Shown here piece by piece: positions 23,587-32,665 of a stretch of 64,000 nt of DNA. Below the pieces are notes generated by a model. The model worked only from the letters and a program-made list of their open reading frames with translations. It did not search any database and was not told where the DNA came from. Location: assembly GCA_028015205.1 (NCBI GenBank), contig CM051519.1, positions 46,480,979 through 46,544,978 on the forward strand, written 5' to 3'. The position numbers and the translations under genes were made by a program. Numbering within the stretch: the first letter of the stretch is position 1; every line of letters starts with the position of its first letter. The stretch comes from Mytilisepta virgata. Lineage: Eukaryota > Mollusca > Bivalvia > Mytilida > Mytilidae.

Positions 23587-24153
23587 ACATTTGAAGAATG
23601 TATCAAGCGACTTGAACATGTTTTTAGACGCCTTTTAGATGCCAACCTAAAACTCAAACCCTCAAAATGTAGTTTTTTCCAAAAGAAAGCAAAATTCGTA
23701 GGTCACATTGTATCAGAAGAAGGTATAAGCACTGATCCAGAAAAGGTAGAATCTGTTAAAAACTGGCCAGCCCCAAAAACTGTCAAGCAAGTTCGTAGTT
23801 TCCTAGGCCTAGCATCATATTACAGACGATTTGTGGAAAGATTTGCCAAAATAGCCCACCCATTGAATAAATTGTGTGAGAAAGGGGTAAAATTGACCTG
23901 GACAGACGAGTGCGAAGACGAATTTCAGACCCTGAAAGGGGCACTTACAACAGCACCCATTCTTGCTTATCCTGTACCAGGCCAAACTTTTATTTTAGAT
24001 ACTGATGCCAGTCAACAAGCTGTTGGTGCTGTACTTTCACAAGAACATGAAGGAAAGGAGCATGTAATAGCTTACATGAGTAAAGCTTTATCCAGACCTG
24101 AACAATCTTATTGTGTAACTAGAAAGAACTCCTTGCAGTCATTTCAGCCTTAA
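23587..24153 (+). pseudogene. pol: RT thumb/connection and RNase H (N part), after in-frame stop
   Basis: This continues the gag-pol frame directly after TGA 23584-23586. Visible motifs are KLKPSKCSFFQKKAKFVGHIV, then VRSFLGLASYYRRFV (end of RT), and then the RNase H start with FILDTDASQQAVGAVLSQE (first catalytic Asp) and HVIAYMSKALS. The frame is lost near 24120-24130, where conserved RNase H sequence continues in another frame; the annotated frame ends at TAA 24151-24153. The shift fits the loss of one base in a purine run. Confidence 0.88.
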
Positions 24154-24683
24154 AACATTTTCATTCATATCTATACTGTCAAAAGGTACTTTTAAGAACA
24201 GACAATGCTGCAGTTAGTTGGATGAAAAATTTAAAGAAACCTACAGGACAGACTGCACGATGGCTCCAGGAGCTAGGTACCTATGATCTGAATGTTATTC
24301 ACCGCCCTGGCCTGAAACATACTAATGCAGATGCCCTATCCCGAGTACCTTGTACATCCTGCCTGAATCAACAGACACTGAATGACGTGCAAAATATTGA
24401 CGAAGACAGCAAAGAGACAGCAATCCCACAATGCAGCCCACTCAATCAAGTAAGAGCTGTAACCAGATCCAGACAGATTAAAGCAAGTGCAGAACCAGTG
24501 AAAATTAAAGACCTTGTGATAGAGGGTTGGGACCAAACAACACTGAGAAAATCACAATTAGATGACCATGAGATTTCTGAAATGTTAATTAAAGTAGAAG
24601 ACAACAAGCGCCCAGAGTGGAATGAAATATCCAATCAATCAGCTGTTGTACAAAACGCTGTGGAGACAATGGGATCGGCTTGA
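24125..24683 (+). pseudogene. pol: RNase H C-terminal part and linker before integrase
   Basis: After the frameshift near 24125 the open frame shows RNase H sequence (ISALKHFHSYLY, LLRTDNAAVSW, WLQELGTYDLNVIHRPG) and the typical close of the domain (HTNADALSRVPC) at about 24318-24354. A less conserved, charged linker follows toward integrase. This frame ends at TGA 24681-24683, while integrase-proximal sequence begins in a different frame from about 24640, which marks the second frameshift. Confidence 0.88.
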
Positions 24684-25869
24684 AGTACATCAAGGACTTC
24701 TTTACAGAAAGTGGATAGAAAATGAGACAGAACTACTCCAACTAATTGTACCAACATCAAAAAGACAGGAAGCTATCAGATGTTTTCATGATATCCCAAC
24801 AGGAGGTCACTTAGGCATAGATAAAACCTTAGACAGAATACAGAAAACTTTTTATTGGCCCTCCATGAAACATACCATTGTAGAATACATAAAAAGATGT
24901 GACAACTGTGCAGCCCAAAAGCAAATACAAGCAAGAAAAGCCCCTATGGGAAAATTCCTCACTGGTGAACCCATGCAGCGAGTTGCCATGGATATACTTG
25001 GTCCACTCCCAATGTCTAAAAACAACAATAGATTTGTGTTAGTCCTATCAGATCTGTTCACTAAGTGGACAGAAGCATATCCTCTCCCAGACCAAGAAGC
25101 AAAAACAGTTGCCCAGGCCCTTACCAATGAATTTATAAGTAGATTTGGAACACCTCTCCAAATATACTCAGACCAAGGACAGAATTTTGAGTCAAAACTT
25201 TTGAAAGAAGTATGCAGCCTGTTACAAATAGAAAAAACAAGAGCAACAAGTATGAGACCACAAGCAAATGGCTCTGTTGAAAAATTTAATCACACATTAG
25301 TATCCATGGTAAAGATGTATTGTCAAGAAAATCAAGACTGTTGGGATGAGTTTTTACCCCAGTTTTTGATGGCATACCGGTCATCAAAACATGCAAGCAC
25401 AGGTGTAACACCAAATAAAATGATGTTAGGAAGGGAGATAACTCTTCCAGTACAAGCCTTTATCCCTGAACCAGAAGTAGAAAATGATGACAAGGTTAAA
25501 CCCCTTGAATATGTAGAATTACTCCAGAGCTCCCTTATCAAAGCCCATGACCATGCAAGAAAACACCTTAAAGAAAGTCAGGAATACCAGAAAAAATACT
25601 ATGACCAAAGTGCCAAGAAGAGAGAATTAAATGTAGGACAACCTGTATGGCTACACGACCCAACCAGGAAACCTGGTGTTTGTTCAAAGTTATTGCCTAA
25701 ATGGAAAGGCCCCTTCATAGTTTTGAAGAAAATTGATGATCTGATATACATGGTGAAAAAGTCACCGCGGCAACCAGCAAAAGTTTACCACATAGACCGT
25801 TTGATACCATATAAGGGCAGAAACCCACCAACCTGGTACAAGGATAAACTTAAAATTTGTGAAAAGTAA
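24622..25869 (+). CDS. pol: Integrase domain of pol, 415 codons (separated by frameshift)
   Basis: This frame encodes the integrase that joins element DNA to the host chromosome. The zinc-binding HHCC region is at about residues 55-96 (HDIPTGGHLG, CDNCAAQKQ). The catalytic core has Asp in VAMDILGPLP, Asp in QIYSDQGQNFES and Glu in NGSVEKFNHTL, a complete DD-E triad. The C-terminal domain has VGQPVWLHDP and the GPY/F-like KWKGPFIVLKKIDDLIYMVK, then YHIDRLIPYKGR. All catalytic residues are present. The frame's first ATG is not a natural start: in the intact element this is the end of the pol polyprotein. A chromodomain is not seen. Confidence 0.92.
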   Translation: MKYPINQLLYKTLWRQWDRLEVHQGLLYRKWIENETELLQLIVPTSKRQEAIRCFHDIPTGGHLGIDKTLDRIQKTFYWPSMKHTIVEYIKRCDNCAAQKQIQARKAPMGKFLTGEPMQRVAMDILGPLPMSKNNNRFVLVLSDLFTKWTEAYPLPDQEAKTVAQALTNEFISRFGTPLQIYSDQGQNFESKLLKEVCSLLQIEKTRATSMRPQANGSVEKFNHTLVSMVKMYCQENQDCWDEFLPQFLMAYRSSKHASTGVTPNKMMLGREITLPVQAFIPEPEVENDDKVKPLEYVELLQSSLIKAHDHARKHLKESQEYQKKYYDQSAKKRELNVGQPVWLHDPTRKPGVCSKLLPKWKGPFIVLKKIDDLIYMVKKSPRQPAKVYHIDRLIPYKGRNPPTWYKDKLKICEK

Positions 25870-27032
25870 AACCTGTAGTAATTGGCAGAAGATTTGGCAT
25901 ATATGTAAATATTTAATATTGTAAAATATTTATTGTGAAGTGAGACAGAAAAAGTTACTGGTGACGATACGCACTTGCCAGTAAATGTTTATATTAGAGA
26001 TCCTGTGACGTCTAGACTCATTGGATTCGTGTGGATGATATTTTATTTTTAGAGTGGAATTATTGGGATTGGCCATCCTAGGAATTCAGCTTAATGTTTT
26101 ATGTTATATTTAATTACTCCTAAAGGTAGGAGAGAGATGAAGAGAAGTTTCTGTCCAGTCAGCAGAGAGACTGCTGATGATGAAGAAGAGAGGAAATTTT
26201 GTAAAAAAAAAAAAAAAAATGTTACTACAAAGAAGACCCAGAAATAGATGTAATTGATGAATATGCATATAATCAGTTTACCAATGCCATAAATAAAGAT
26301 AGCCATATTGTAATCCTTGTATCAGTGTTGAAATATGACGAAAGAAATAAAATTATCTCCCTTGTTTAACTGAAGTAGTGTTGGGTGTATAAAAGGTCTT
26401 TCCTGTCCTAGCCTGGTGCTCAGTGTGGATATACTGCCAATATCCCTTAGATTAGTTATGCCTTTGAGTATATTTATTTAGATGTATGTACACGTATTAA
26501 TTACCAATTTCCAATGAGAAGTACTGGTGTAAAAAAAAAAAAAAAAAAAAAAAATATTTTTTTAGACATAAAGGGAACAAACAAACCAATACCAAAACCA
26601 TGATGCTCAGCCATGTTATTCCCATGATTCCAGTAGTTACATCCATTTATTTTCCATGATTAGTATGGATAATGAATATTAGAAAAAATTGGTGCAGTTA
26701 AGGGGAGATAATTGAAATAAAAAAATAGATTGATTTGCAAACAGCCAAGAAACCACTAGTATACCAGTAGTAATTGCTGCAGGAGACCAATACCAAATTA
26801 AAACAAACCATGATTTCCTATATAAAGAAAAATAACCATACCTAAGCATAAGAGAGACTGTACAAGAAAAAATATATATACAAATATATATATAACCAAG
26901 AAACACCAAATGAAAACCTTAACCTCATAATTTGACACAAAAACCGATAAAAAGGATGTCTAATGTTCCATGCTAATAAATACCATATGAACACCCTAAC
27001 TTACCTTTGGGTTCAATTCTATATCTTTCAGA
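25870..27032 (+). other. Untranslated spacer between integrase and extra ORF
   Basis: This 1.16-kb gap inside the retrotransposon has no supported gene. It contains A runs (26203-26219, about 26531-26554), short AT repeats near 26870-26895, and near its end a splice-acceptor-like tract. Retroviral-type elements place splice acceptors in this position for a subgenomic mRNA. Confidence 0.6.
27019..27031 (+). promoter_or_regulatory. Splice-acceptor-like site before the extra ORF
   Basis: The sequence attctatatctttcag ends at 27031 and the ORF's ATG starts at 27033. The pyrimidine-rich tract and CAG directly before the start codon fit a 3' splice site that would bring the ORF next to the 5' leader in a spliced RNA, as env is expressed in retroviruses. 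Use of the site is inference. Confidence 0.5.
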
Positions 27033-28700
27033 ATGAGACCACTAAACTTGGATGAATGCTGGATATGCCAACAACAATTTCCAGACCAGAAAACCTTAAA
27101 AAGAAATCTAGCCAGTAAAGGGACACATGGAGGCCGCCTATCTGTCGTTTGTCTGTGGTGTTTCTCCTATGAGAAGAGGTTTTCAAGGATCAGTGATCTG
27201 AAGTGCCACCTGGAGGAGAAACACCCAGATGTAGGATTGAAACTGGAAAAAAACTTCCTGTTAGAGGCCAATGGTTACTGGTTCTCTGTCTACCCAGAGG
27301 ATTACAGGAGACTGGTAAGCAAGGTTACGCCTAAAGGGAGTTCTGTAGCAGTGCAGGCCCGGAGCAGTGTCACTGACTGGTTAGGAAAATGTAAATCAGT
27401 AAGGAGGATGAGACAGAGCTGGGTAGAAGACTGGGCTAACCATCCAAGGGATTCAGACATGGTGGGTACACCTAGACAAGGAACCAGAGAACCATCGGTA
27501 CAGTCAGCTGTGAGTGAGTGGCAGCAAGATGAGCCCACTATAAGCCTGGATGAAGAAACAACCATGGAAGAGTACGACCCACTTGTGCCCTCAGTTCTCA
27601 CCTTACACAGCATTATGATGAACCCAGATGGACCCCTGATTGCCCTCTTCATGGTTAGAACCAAGGAAACCATTTGGTACAGGATTGAAATTGACCCAGT
27701 TATCAAAATGGTGGAGAAGTACTATGCCGCTTTGAAAAGGAAGGCCACTACCATCAGGCCAACAGACATTTCCACCATGTCCCAAAGTGGTAAACCAATT
27801 TATGGGGAAGAATTTTACCAGAAACAACAGAAGTGTGCTGACACCCTTAGCATCTCCCCTGCTCTTATCACCAGGATAGAAAGAAGACCCGACATCTTCT
27901 CATCCACCCCAAAATCAACTGTAACTAAGGTCAAAACCACCATGGCTCCAAACAGGGTAGAAATATTGCAAGTGAATGACAAACCAAACAACTCTCCACA
28001 TCCTGTCCTATCAACCATCCAGTCTTCCACCTCGACATCCATGACATCTGCATCATCCAAGCCATCATCTTTATCGTCCAACCTTTCATCAACCAATCAG
28101 TCTTCCAACTCATCATCCAAGCCATCATCTTCATCATCCAACCCTTCATCTACCTCATCCAAGCCTTCATCAACCAACAAATCTTCCACACCAACTGTCC
28201 ACAACAAAGAAATCACGAACCTGCCAGTCATCCTACCACCTACAACAGCTACTGTAGATCTGAAAATCGCTAAGGAAACCCCTAGTCAGCAGAAGGCCAG
28301 GGAAATACTAACCATGGGTGCCATGCCAGCTATACCACCTGCCAGAAGGGACTGGAAATCTACATCCGTCAAAATCCCAACTGGTGCAACATACCTGGAG
28401 TGGCCACCTAGGGATTGGGAAACCCTTACTCCTGACCGCAAGTTGTTGGCCTGGGAATTTGGTGCTTCCCAGTTGTACCACTCCACAGGAAAATTTCCAC
28501 AGTTAGACCGGGTGGATTTATTGGACAAATACAACTTCATGGCCCTTCCAGGAACAAAGGAACAGAAGATCAAGGACAAAGAGAATCTAGTAAGAAAATG
28601 CCGTTATTACAACTATGAACTTTTGAGAACTGTTATAAATAAGGACCAGCCCGAACTGCAAGTCATGGTTGATCAACTATATCAAACAAGGAAACTATGA
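27033..28700 (+). CDS. Zinc-finger-like extra protein in env position, 555 codons
   Basis: This intact ORF on the coding strand of the retrotransposon ends 240 bp before the polypurine tract. Residues 9-32 form a degenerate finger (CWIC, Phe16, Leu22, the first His replaced by Asn25, His32). Residues 40-64 form a second one, C-X2-C-X15-H-X4-H (CLWC, CHLEEKH), longer than a classic C2H2 loop. Residues about 330-400 are a Ser/Thr/Pro-rich low-complexity linker built from a short repeat in the DNA. The last 130 residues form a conserved-looking region (YLEWPPRDWETLTPDRKLLAWE, VDLLDKYNFMALPG, RKCRYYNYELLRTV) that I associate with uncharacterised bivalve proteins. There is no signal peptide, transmembrane helix or glycoprotein pattern, so it is not an envelope. 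A nucleic-acid or chromatin-binding role, for example in target choice or RNA handling, is inference. Confidence 0.8.
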   Translation: MRPLNLDECWICQQQFPDQKTLKRNLASKGTHGGRLSVVCLWCFSYEKRFSRISDLKCHLEEKHPDVGLKLEKNFLLEANGYWFSVYPEDYRRLVSKVTPKGSSVAVQARSSVTDWLGKCKSVRRMRQSWVEDWANHPRDSDMVGTPRQGTREPSVQSAVSEWQQDEPTISLDEETTMEEYDPLVPSVLTLHSIMMNPDGPLIALFMVRTKETIWYRIEIDPVIKMVEKYYAALKRKATTIRPTDISTMSQSGKPIYGEEFYQKQQKCADTLSISPALITRIERRPDIFSSTPKSTVTKVKTTMAPNRVEILQVNDKPNNSPHPVLSTIQSSTSTSMTSASSKPSSLSSNLSSTNQSSNSSSKPSSSSSNPSSTSSKPSSTNKSSTPTVHNKEITNLPVILPPTTATVDLKIAKETPSQQKAREILTMGAMPAIPPARRDWKSTSVKIPTGATYLEWPPRDWETLTPDRKLLAWEFGASQLYHSTGKFPQLDRVDLLDKYNFMALPGTKEQKIKDKENLVRKCRYYNYELLRTVINKDQPELQVMVDQLYQTRKL

Positions 28701-28939
28701 AACACATCCACAGACCAGTTTATCGAAATATGCAACCGACGTAATATTCCTCTACGCCTATCATGAACATTTATCTACATTTTACCTGTGCATCAATCAC
28801 TGAACATTAATCAAATTTAATTACCATGTTAATGGATAGAACATTTAATGTACTGTGGAATCCATATATATTTTTCCGATTCTATATGATGTGCCGAACA
28901 CTGACTTTATATCTAAAATTCAGGAGAATTTCCGTTTCT

Positions 28940-28949
28940 AAGGAGGGGA
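28940..28949 (+). promoter_or_regulatory. Polypurine tract
   Basis: aaggagggga sits three bases before the TG of the 3' LTR. It is the usual primer for plus-strand DNA synthesis. The bases tag separate it from TGTAATAAC. Confidence 0.85.
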
Positions 28950-28952
28950 TAG

Positions 28953-31497
28953 TGTAATAACTAAAATAATAGACATTAATTTATTTGAACAACCTGGAAT
29001 TTACCATTTCAACTTTAGAAAGAAAAACAACAACACATGGATATAAAGTTTAATTGTGAAAACCTGCAACAGAAAACATTATTGACTTTATGAACATTAA
29101 CTTGAACTGCTCATATTGTAACATTTGTATCTTTTAACTTTTTTTCTATTTTGTTTGGCAAGTTCCCCATTTCCACATTACCAAAACTCGTTTTACTTGA
29201 TAACATATTTGTCATAGATCGTAAGGTTGTAAGCGTACTTTTATTCCGGCGTGTAGATTTTCCGATGAGTAATTTTACACTAGTGTTGTCTTTCCGTAAA
29301 TAGTGCGAAACAGAACTAACAGATAGTCAAGTTTTGTTTATTTTGATTATCACAGGTATTTATAAACACGAATCTTTTTGTCACCCGTGCGTTTTATTTC
29401 TATGTAGGGTTATCGTTCTTGAAATAAATAAAATTTAATTCTTTATTTCAGTTTATTTAATATTTACTTTTTGCTCAAATTTTAAAAATGTATTCATTGT
29501 TTAAAGTTTTAAATTAGCTTATGCTAATTTGGCATAATCCTTGTATTTTCATAAATTAAATGTAACCTTTTTATATCATAAATAGTATTTTTGTATAAAC
29601 ATTTGGTTTGTCAAGATTTCTTTACCTCCTGCAAAGTTAATTCAGTCTTTTAATATAGGATTGTTATTGTTAATAAGATTGTTCCATATAGAATTATGCA
29701 TGGATAAATGATAATTTAAAATTACGTTTATACAACTGTTGATGATTTGATGATTTGATGGATTTGTAGAAATTGCCTTTATAAATTATATTCGTTTAAT
29801 AAAGTTTTCTTTTCTTTTAGAAGCCTGATTAGTTAGCTATATACATATCAGGTTTAAATAGTTGAAATATACTTTAAAATATCTTCACATTAGTAAATCC
29901 CGAACTTCCGATTACATATTAAATGACATTTTGTCAATTTATGCTAATATTATAATGATAAAGATTATATATTTATTATTAAATACGGAGCAGAGGAATA
30001 TCAGGCGATTTTGAATTACCTGAACGACAAATCGTACAACCAAACATTTCAATGAAGAATAATTGTACTAGGTAATTTTTTCCAGGACAAATTACACTAG
30101 TGTATAATTTCCACATGACAATTTATTTCTAAATGCTGGCTTTGATATTTTTACCCCCTCCCAAAAAAAAAAACATGCCCCATTTTATTTAATTCTTTTT
30201 AAGAGTGTTTTGGATACACAACTAAACAAAGGATAATTTACACTAAGCATGGAAAAAGTAACCTAGTGCAATAATTCCTCTGGAAATTATACACTAGGGT
30301 AACATGTCCTCCGGAAAGAATACACTGGTGGAACGAATACACTGTTACAAGGTGTCTAGCACATATATTCATATACCTGAAATTATGTTTCAACCCATTA
30401 TAAGTCATGAAAGTGTTTAAGTAAGGAAATATTTAAGATCTTTCTACCGTCCAAACCATGTTTCTCGTTTCTCTGTGAAGAGCCATTTTACTGATCATGT
30501 GACAGCAGTAGGAAATATCTTTGTCATTGCTATTACATACTTTAAATATCTAAAGTAGTGTTCAAGAGGAAGAAAATAAGTCATTGTTTTAATAATTTTA
30601 TTAAAGCTTCAATGTTTATACACGGAAAAGAATAGTCAATAGGAACTATATTTGTAACCAGTTTACCGCTGGAATGTAATATAAGTACTCGCGTCGTCTG
30701 CTAGACATACGCACTGCTAGAACTTGGAAACAAGTCTAGTTATAAAGTTCTAAGCTTCTATCTATACAGTTTAATAAAGGAAAAGTTAAGACTATGTCCC
30801 TTCTACTTTAGAATTAACGGACAGGCATTTTAATGTCCATTTTAATATCTAATTTCTTAATGTGGCGTTTTCCTGTCAGGGTCTTATTTTGTCCGACATT
30901 TTCCTGTCAGTCCTGACAGGGTTCTCGTTGGCCCTCAGGGATCCTGCGCTAGATCCCTTATTTTTGATTGGATTTCAGGAATCGCCAAGTCCTATAAATA
31001 AGGGTTCGCTCAGTGAAATGGGGGATAACTTGTTAGCTCAAGTCTAACTGCTAACTAGTAAGCTTAACCAATTTGCCGTATTTTCCTGAAATTTATAATA
31101 ACCAGACCATTTCAAGAACAGAATAGCCAAGCAGGTTAATATAATTAAATTTAGGATAAGATGAAGTATTTTAAAGAAAAATAAATGTAGCGGCAGTTAT
31201 CCCCCACCACACTGAGTGACCTAAAATGTCCCGAACGGTGAACAATATTTCCATGAATATGATATAATGATTACTAAGACGTCTGCATTTGTATATATAT
31301 GTAAATAAATATTATATACGTTAGACCTTGTATTTTACAACTAAACAAGATTATAATGAGTACATTGCCTGGCATTCATTCGTCTTCGGAGGCAGAAAAC
31401 CCAAAATGCAGCATATTCCTGACGAGAGTACAATGGGCCCAAAATTTGTCAACAGACCCTTCCACAATTACTCGGCCTGTGGCGGCGGTTTGTTACA
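28953..31497 (+). repeat. 3' LTR of the gypsy element (interrupted)
   Basis: It matches the 5' LTR over its full 1419 bp once the insertion 29228-30349 and its 4-bp duplication are removed. About 13 substitutions were seen by eye, for example near 29047, 29162, 29177, 30365, 30495 and 31131. The LTR ends GTTTGTTACA, followed by host DNA atattatgaa. Confidence 0.92.
29228..30349. mobile_element. Solo-LTR-like insertion nested in the 3' LTR
   Basis: A 1122-bp insert begins TGTAAGCGTAC and ends ACACTGTTACA, with AGGT on both sides (29224-29227 and 30350-30353). The 5' LTR shows the empty site with a single copy. TG...CA ends, the 4-bp duplication, the length and the lack of an ORF fit a solo LTR of another retroelement. 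A non-autonomous DNA element with TGTAA/TTACA ends is the alternative. Several internal phrases repeat (attacactagtgta near 30090, acactagggtaa and tacactggtg near the right end). Confidence 0.8.
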
Positions 31498-31866
31498 ATA
31501 TTATGAAAAAGATAAGTTTATTGGTTAATTCATGAAACATGATACATGTACTTTAGTCGTGAGAATTTGCAAAAGCTGTAGCTATAAACATCACGCACAT
31601 CTCGAAATTGGTAAAAAAAAAAAAACTTAAATAAATATAGATTTTATTTTATTAGTTCGTAGATCAATTGGGATATTATGCAATATTGGACAAGATTGTA
31701 TTTGAAACTATTTTTACAAAAGACTTTTTTCAGATGGCTGTAGAAAAATAAGTCAGACTAACTTGACATCAAGCACTTGTCTTCCACATATCACATAGTA
31801 CATGTACATCTACGTAACTTACGGTATCGATGAAGATAAGTCACAAACCATTAGCTTAGGACTATC

Positions 31867-32203
31867 ATTAACCGGCTACAAAAAAAGAGACTGTTGATGG
31901 TCATGTTTGGCTAGAAATAAAGTTCCCTGCTTAAACTCCTGCATTCACCTTATGTATCATCGTCGAAAACCCACGGACCGTGGGTCAATTCATTCATTTT
32001 TTCTCGTTTTCGTGAATATTCATGAATTTAATTGACCGTTGAAATTACTGCTAACAATAATGGAATTCTCCACTTTGGAGATTGTAACAATAACCGGCTA
32101 TAAAAAAAGGACTGTTGATGGTCATGTTTGCCTAGAAATAAAGTTCTCTGCTTAAAATCCTGCATTCAGCTTGTGTATCATCGTCGGAAACCCACGGCCG
32201 GGT
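31867..32203. repeat. Local direct duplication with a palindromic end
   Basis: 31867-31985 and 32089-32203 share about 115 bp, from taaccggcta through tgttgatggtcatgtttg to catcgtcg(a/g)aaacccacgg. The first copy ends in the perfect hairpin acccacggaccgtgggt (31969-31985), which is altered in the second. Both are non-coding. Confidence 0.75.
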
Positions 32204-32419
32204 TTACGAAGTTGCTTGTGTATGTCAAGGCCATGTTTTTACAATTACATGTGTTGCAATATGAAAAATGATAAGTATTTATGGCACTTTGTATACAATG
32301 TAGGTATGAAAGTATGAGGCTTTCAACTGCATCGGCGACTGTTGTGTAATGTCTATGCAGGAAACGCTTTGTATTTCTTATACAAATCGTATCAAACGAA
32401 ATTAACAAGTCAGAAACCT

Positions 32420-32665
32420 CTAGTCTTTGTTAGTCTTGTGTGTTTTTTTTAAATTTTGGTTTATTTTTATGTTTCGGGGTTTAGTGTGCCGTCCATTTTG
32501 CTGAACTAGTATACATTATTTTTTAGGGGCCAGCTGAAGCCCGCCTCCGGGTGAGGGATTTTCTCGCTGTATTGAAGACCCATTCGTAGCCATGGGCTGT
32601 TTTCTGCTTTTTGTTCGGTTGTTGTCTTTTTGACACATTCCCCGTTTTTATTCTGTATTCTATGT
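32420..32665 (+). repeat. Dispersed repeat (ggggccagctgaag type), plus copy
   Basis: The stretch runs from tttatgtttcggggtttagtgtgccgtcc through ggggccagctgaag, cctccgggtg, tgaagacccattc and gttgttgtctttttgacacattcccc. An inverted relative lies at 51233-51450. It is a family I associate with mussel DNA. The class is unknown and no coding capacity is seen. Confidence 0.7.

Larger units (their letters stand above)
19168..31497 (+). mobile_element. Ty3/gypsy LTR retrotransposon with extra 3' ORF
   Basis: This is a complete plus-strand element of 12.3 kb, or 11.2 kb without a nested insertion. In order it has a 5' LTR, a primer-binding site, gag-protease-RT, RNase H, integrase with a GPY/F-like end, an extra ORF, a polypurine tract and a 3' LTR. 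The order RT-RNase H-integrase places it in Ty3/gypsy (Metaviridae-like). If the LTR is taken to start two bases earlier (AGTGTAATAAC), a 4-bp target duplication ATAT is seen at 19162-19165 and 31498-31501; with a TG start none is seen. By eye the LTRs differ at about 13 of 1419 positions, so the insertion is fairly young. Pol is disabled by one stop and two frameshifts, so this copy would need proteins from another copy to move. Confidence 0.93.

Noticed and set aside
27033..28700. Envelope gene
   Set aside because: It has the right position but no signal peptide, transmembrane helix, cleavage site or cysteine pattern of a glycoprotein; it shows zinc-finger-like and low-complexity features instead.
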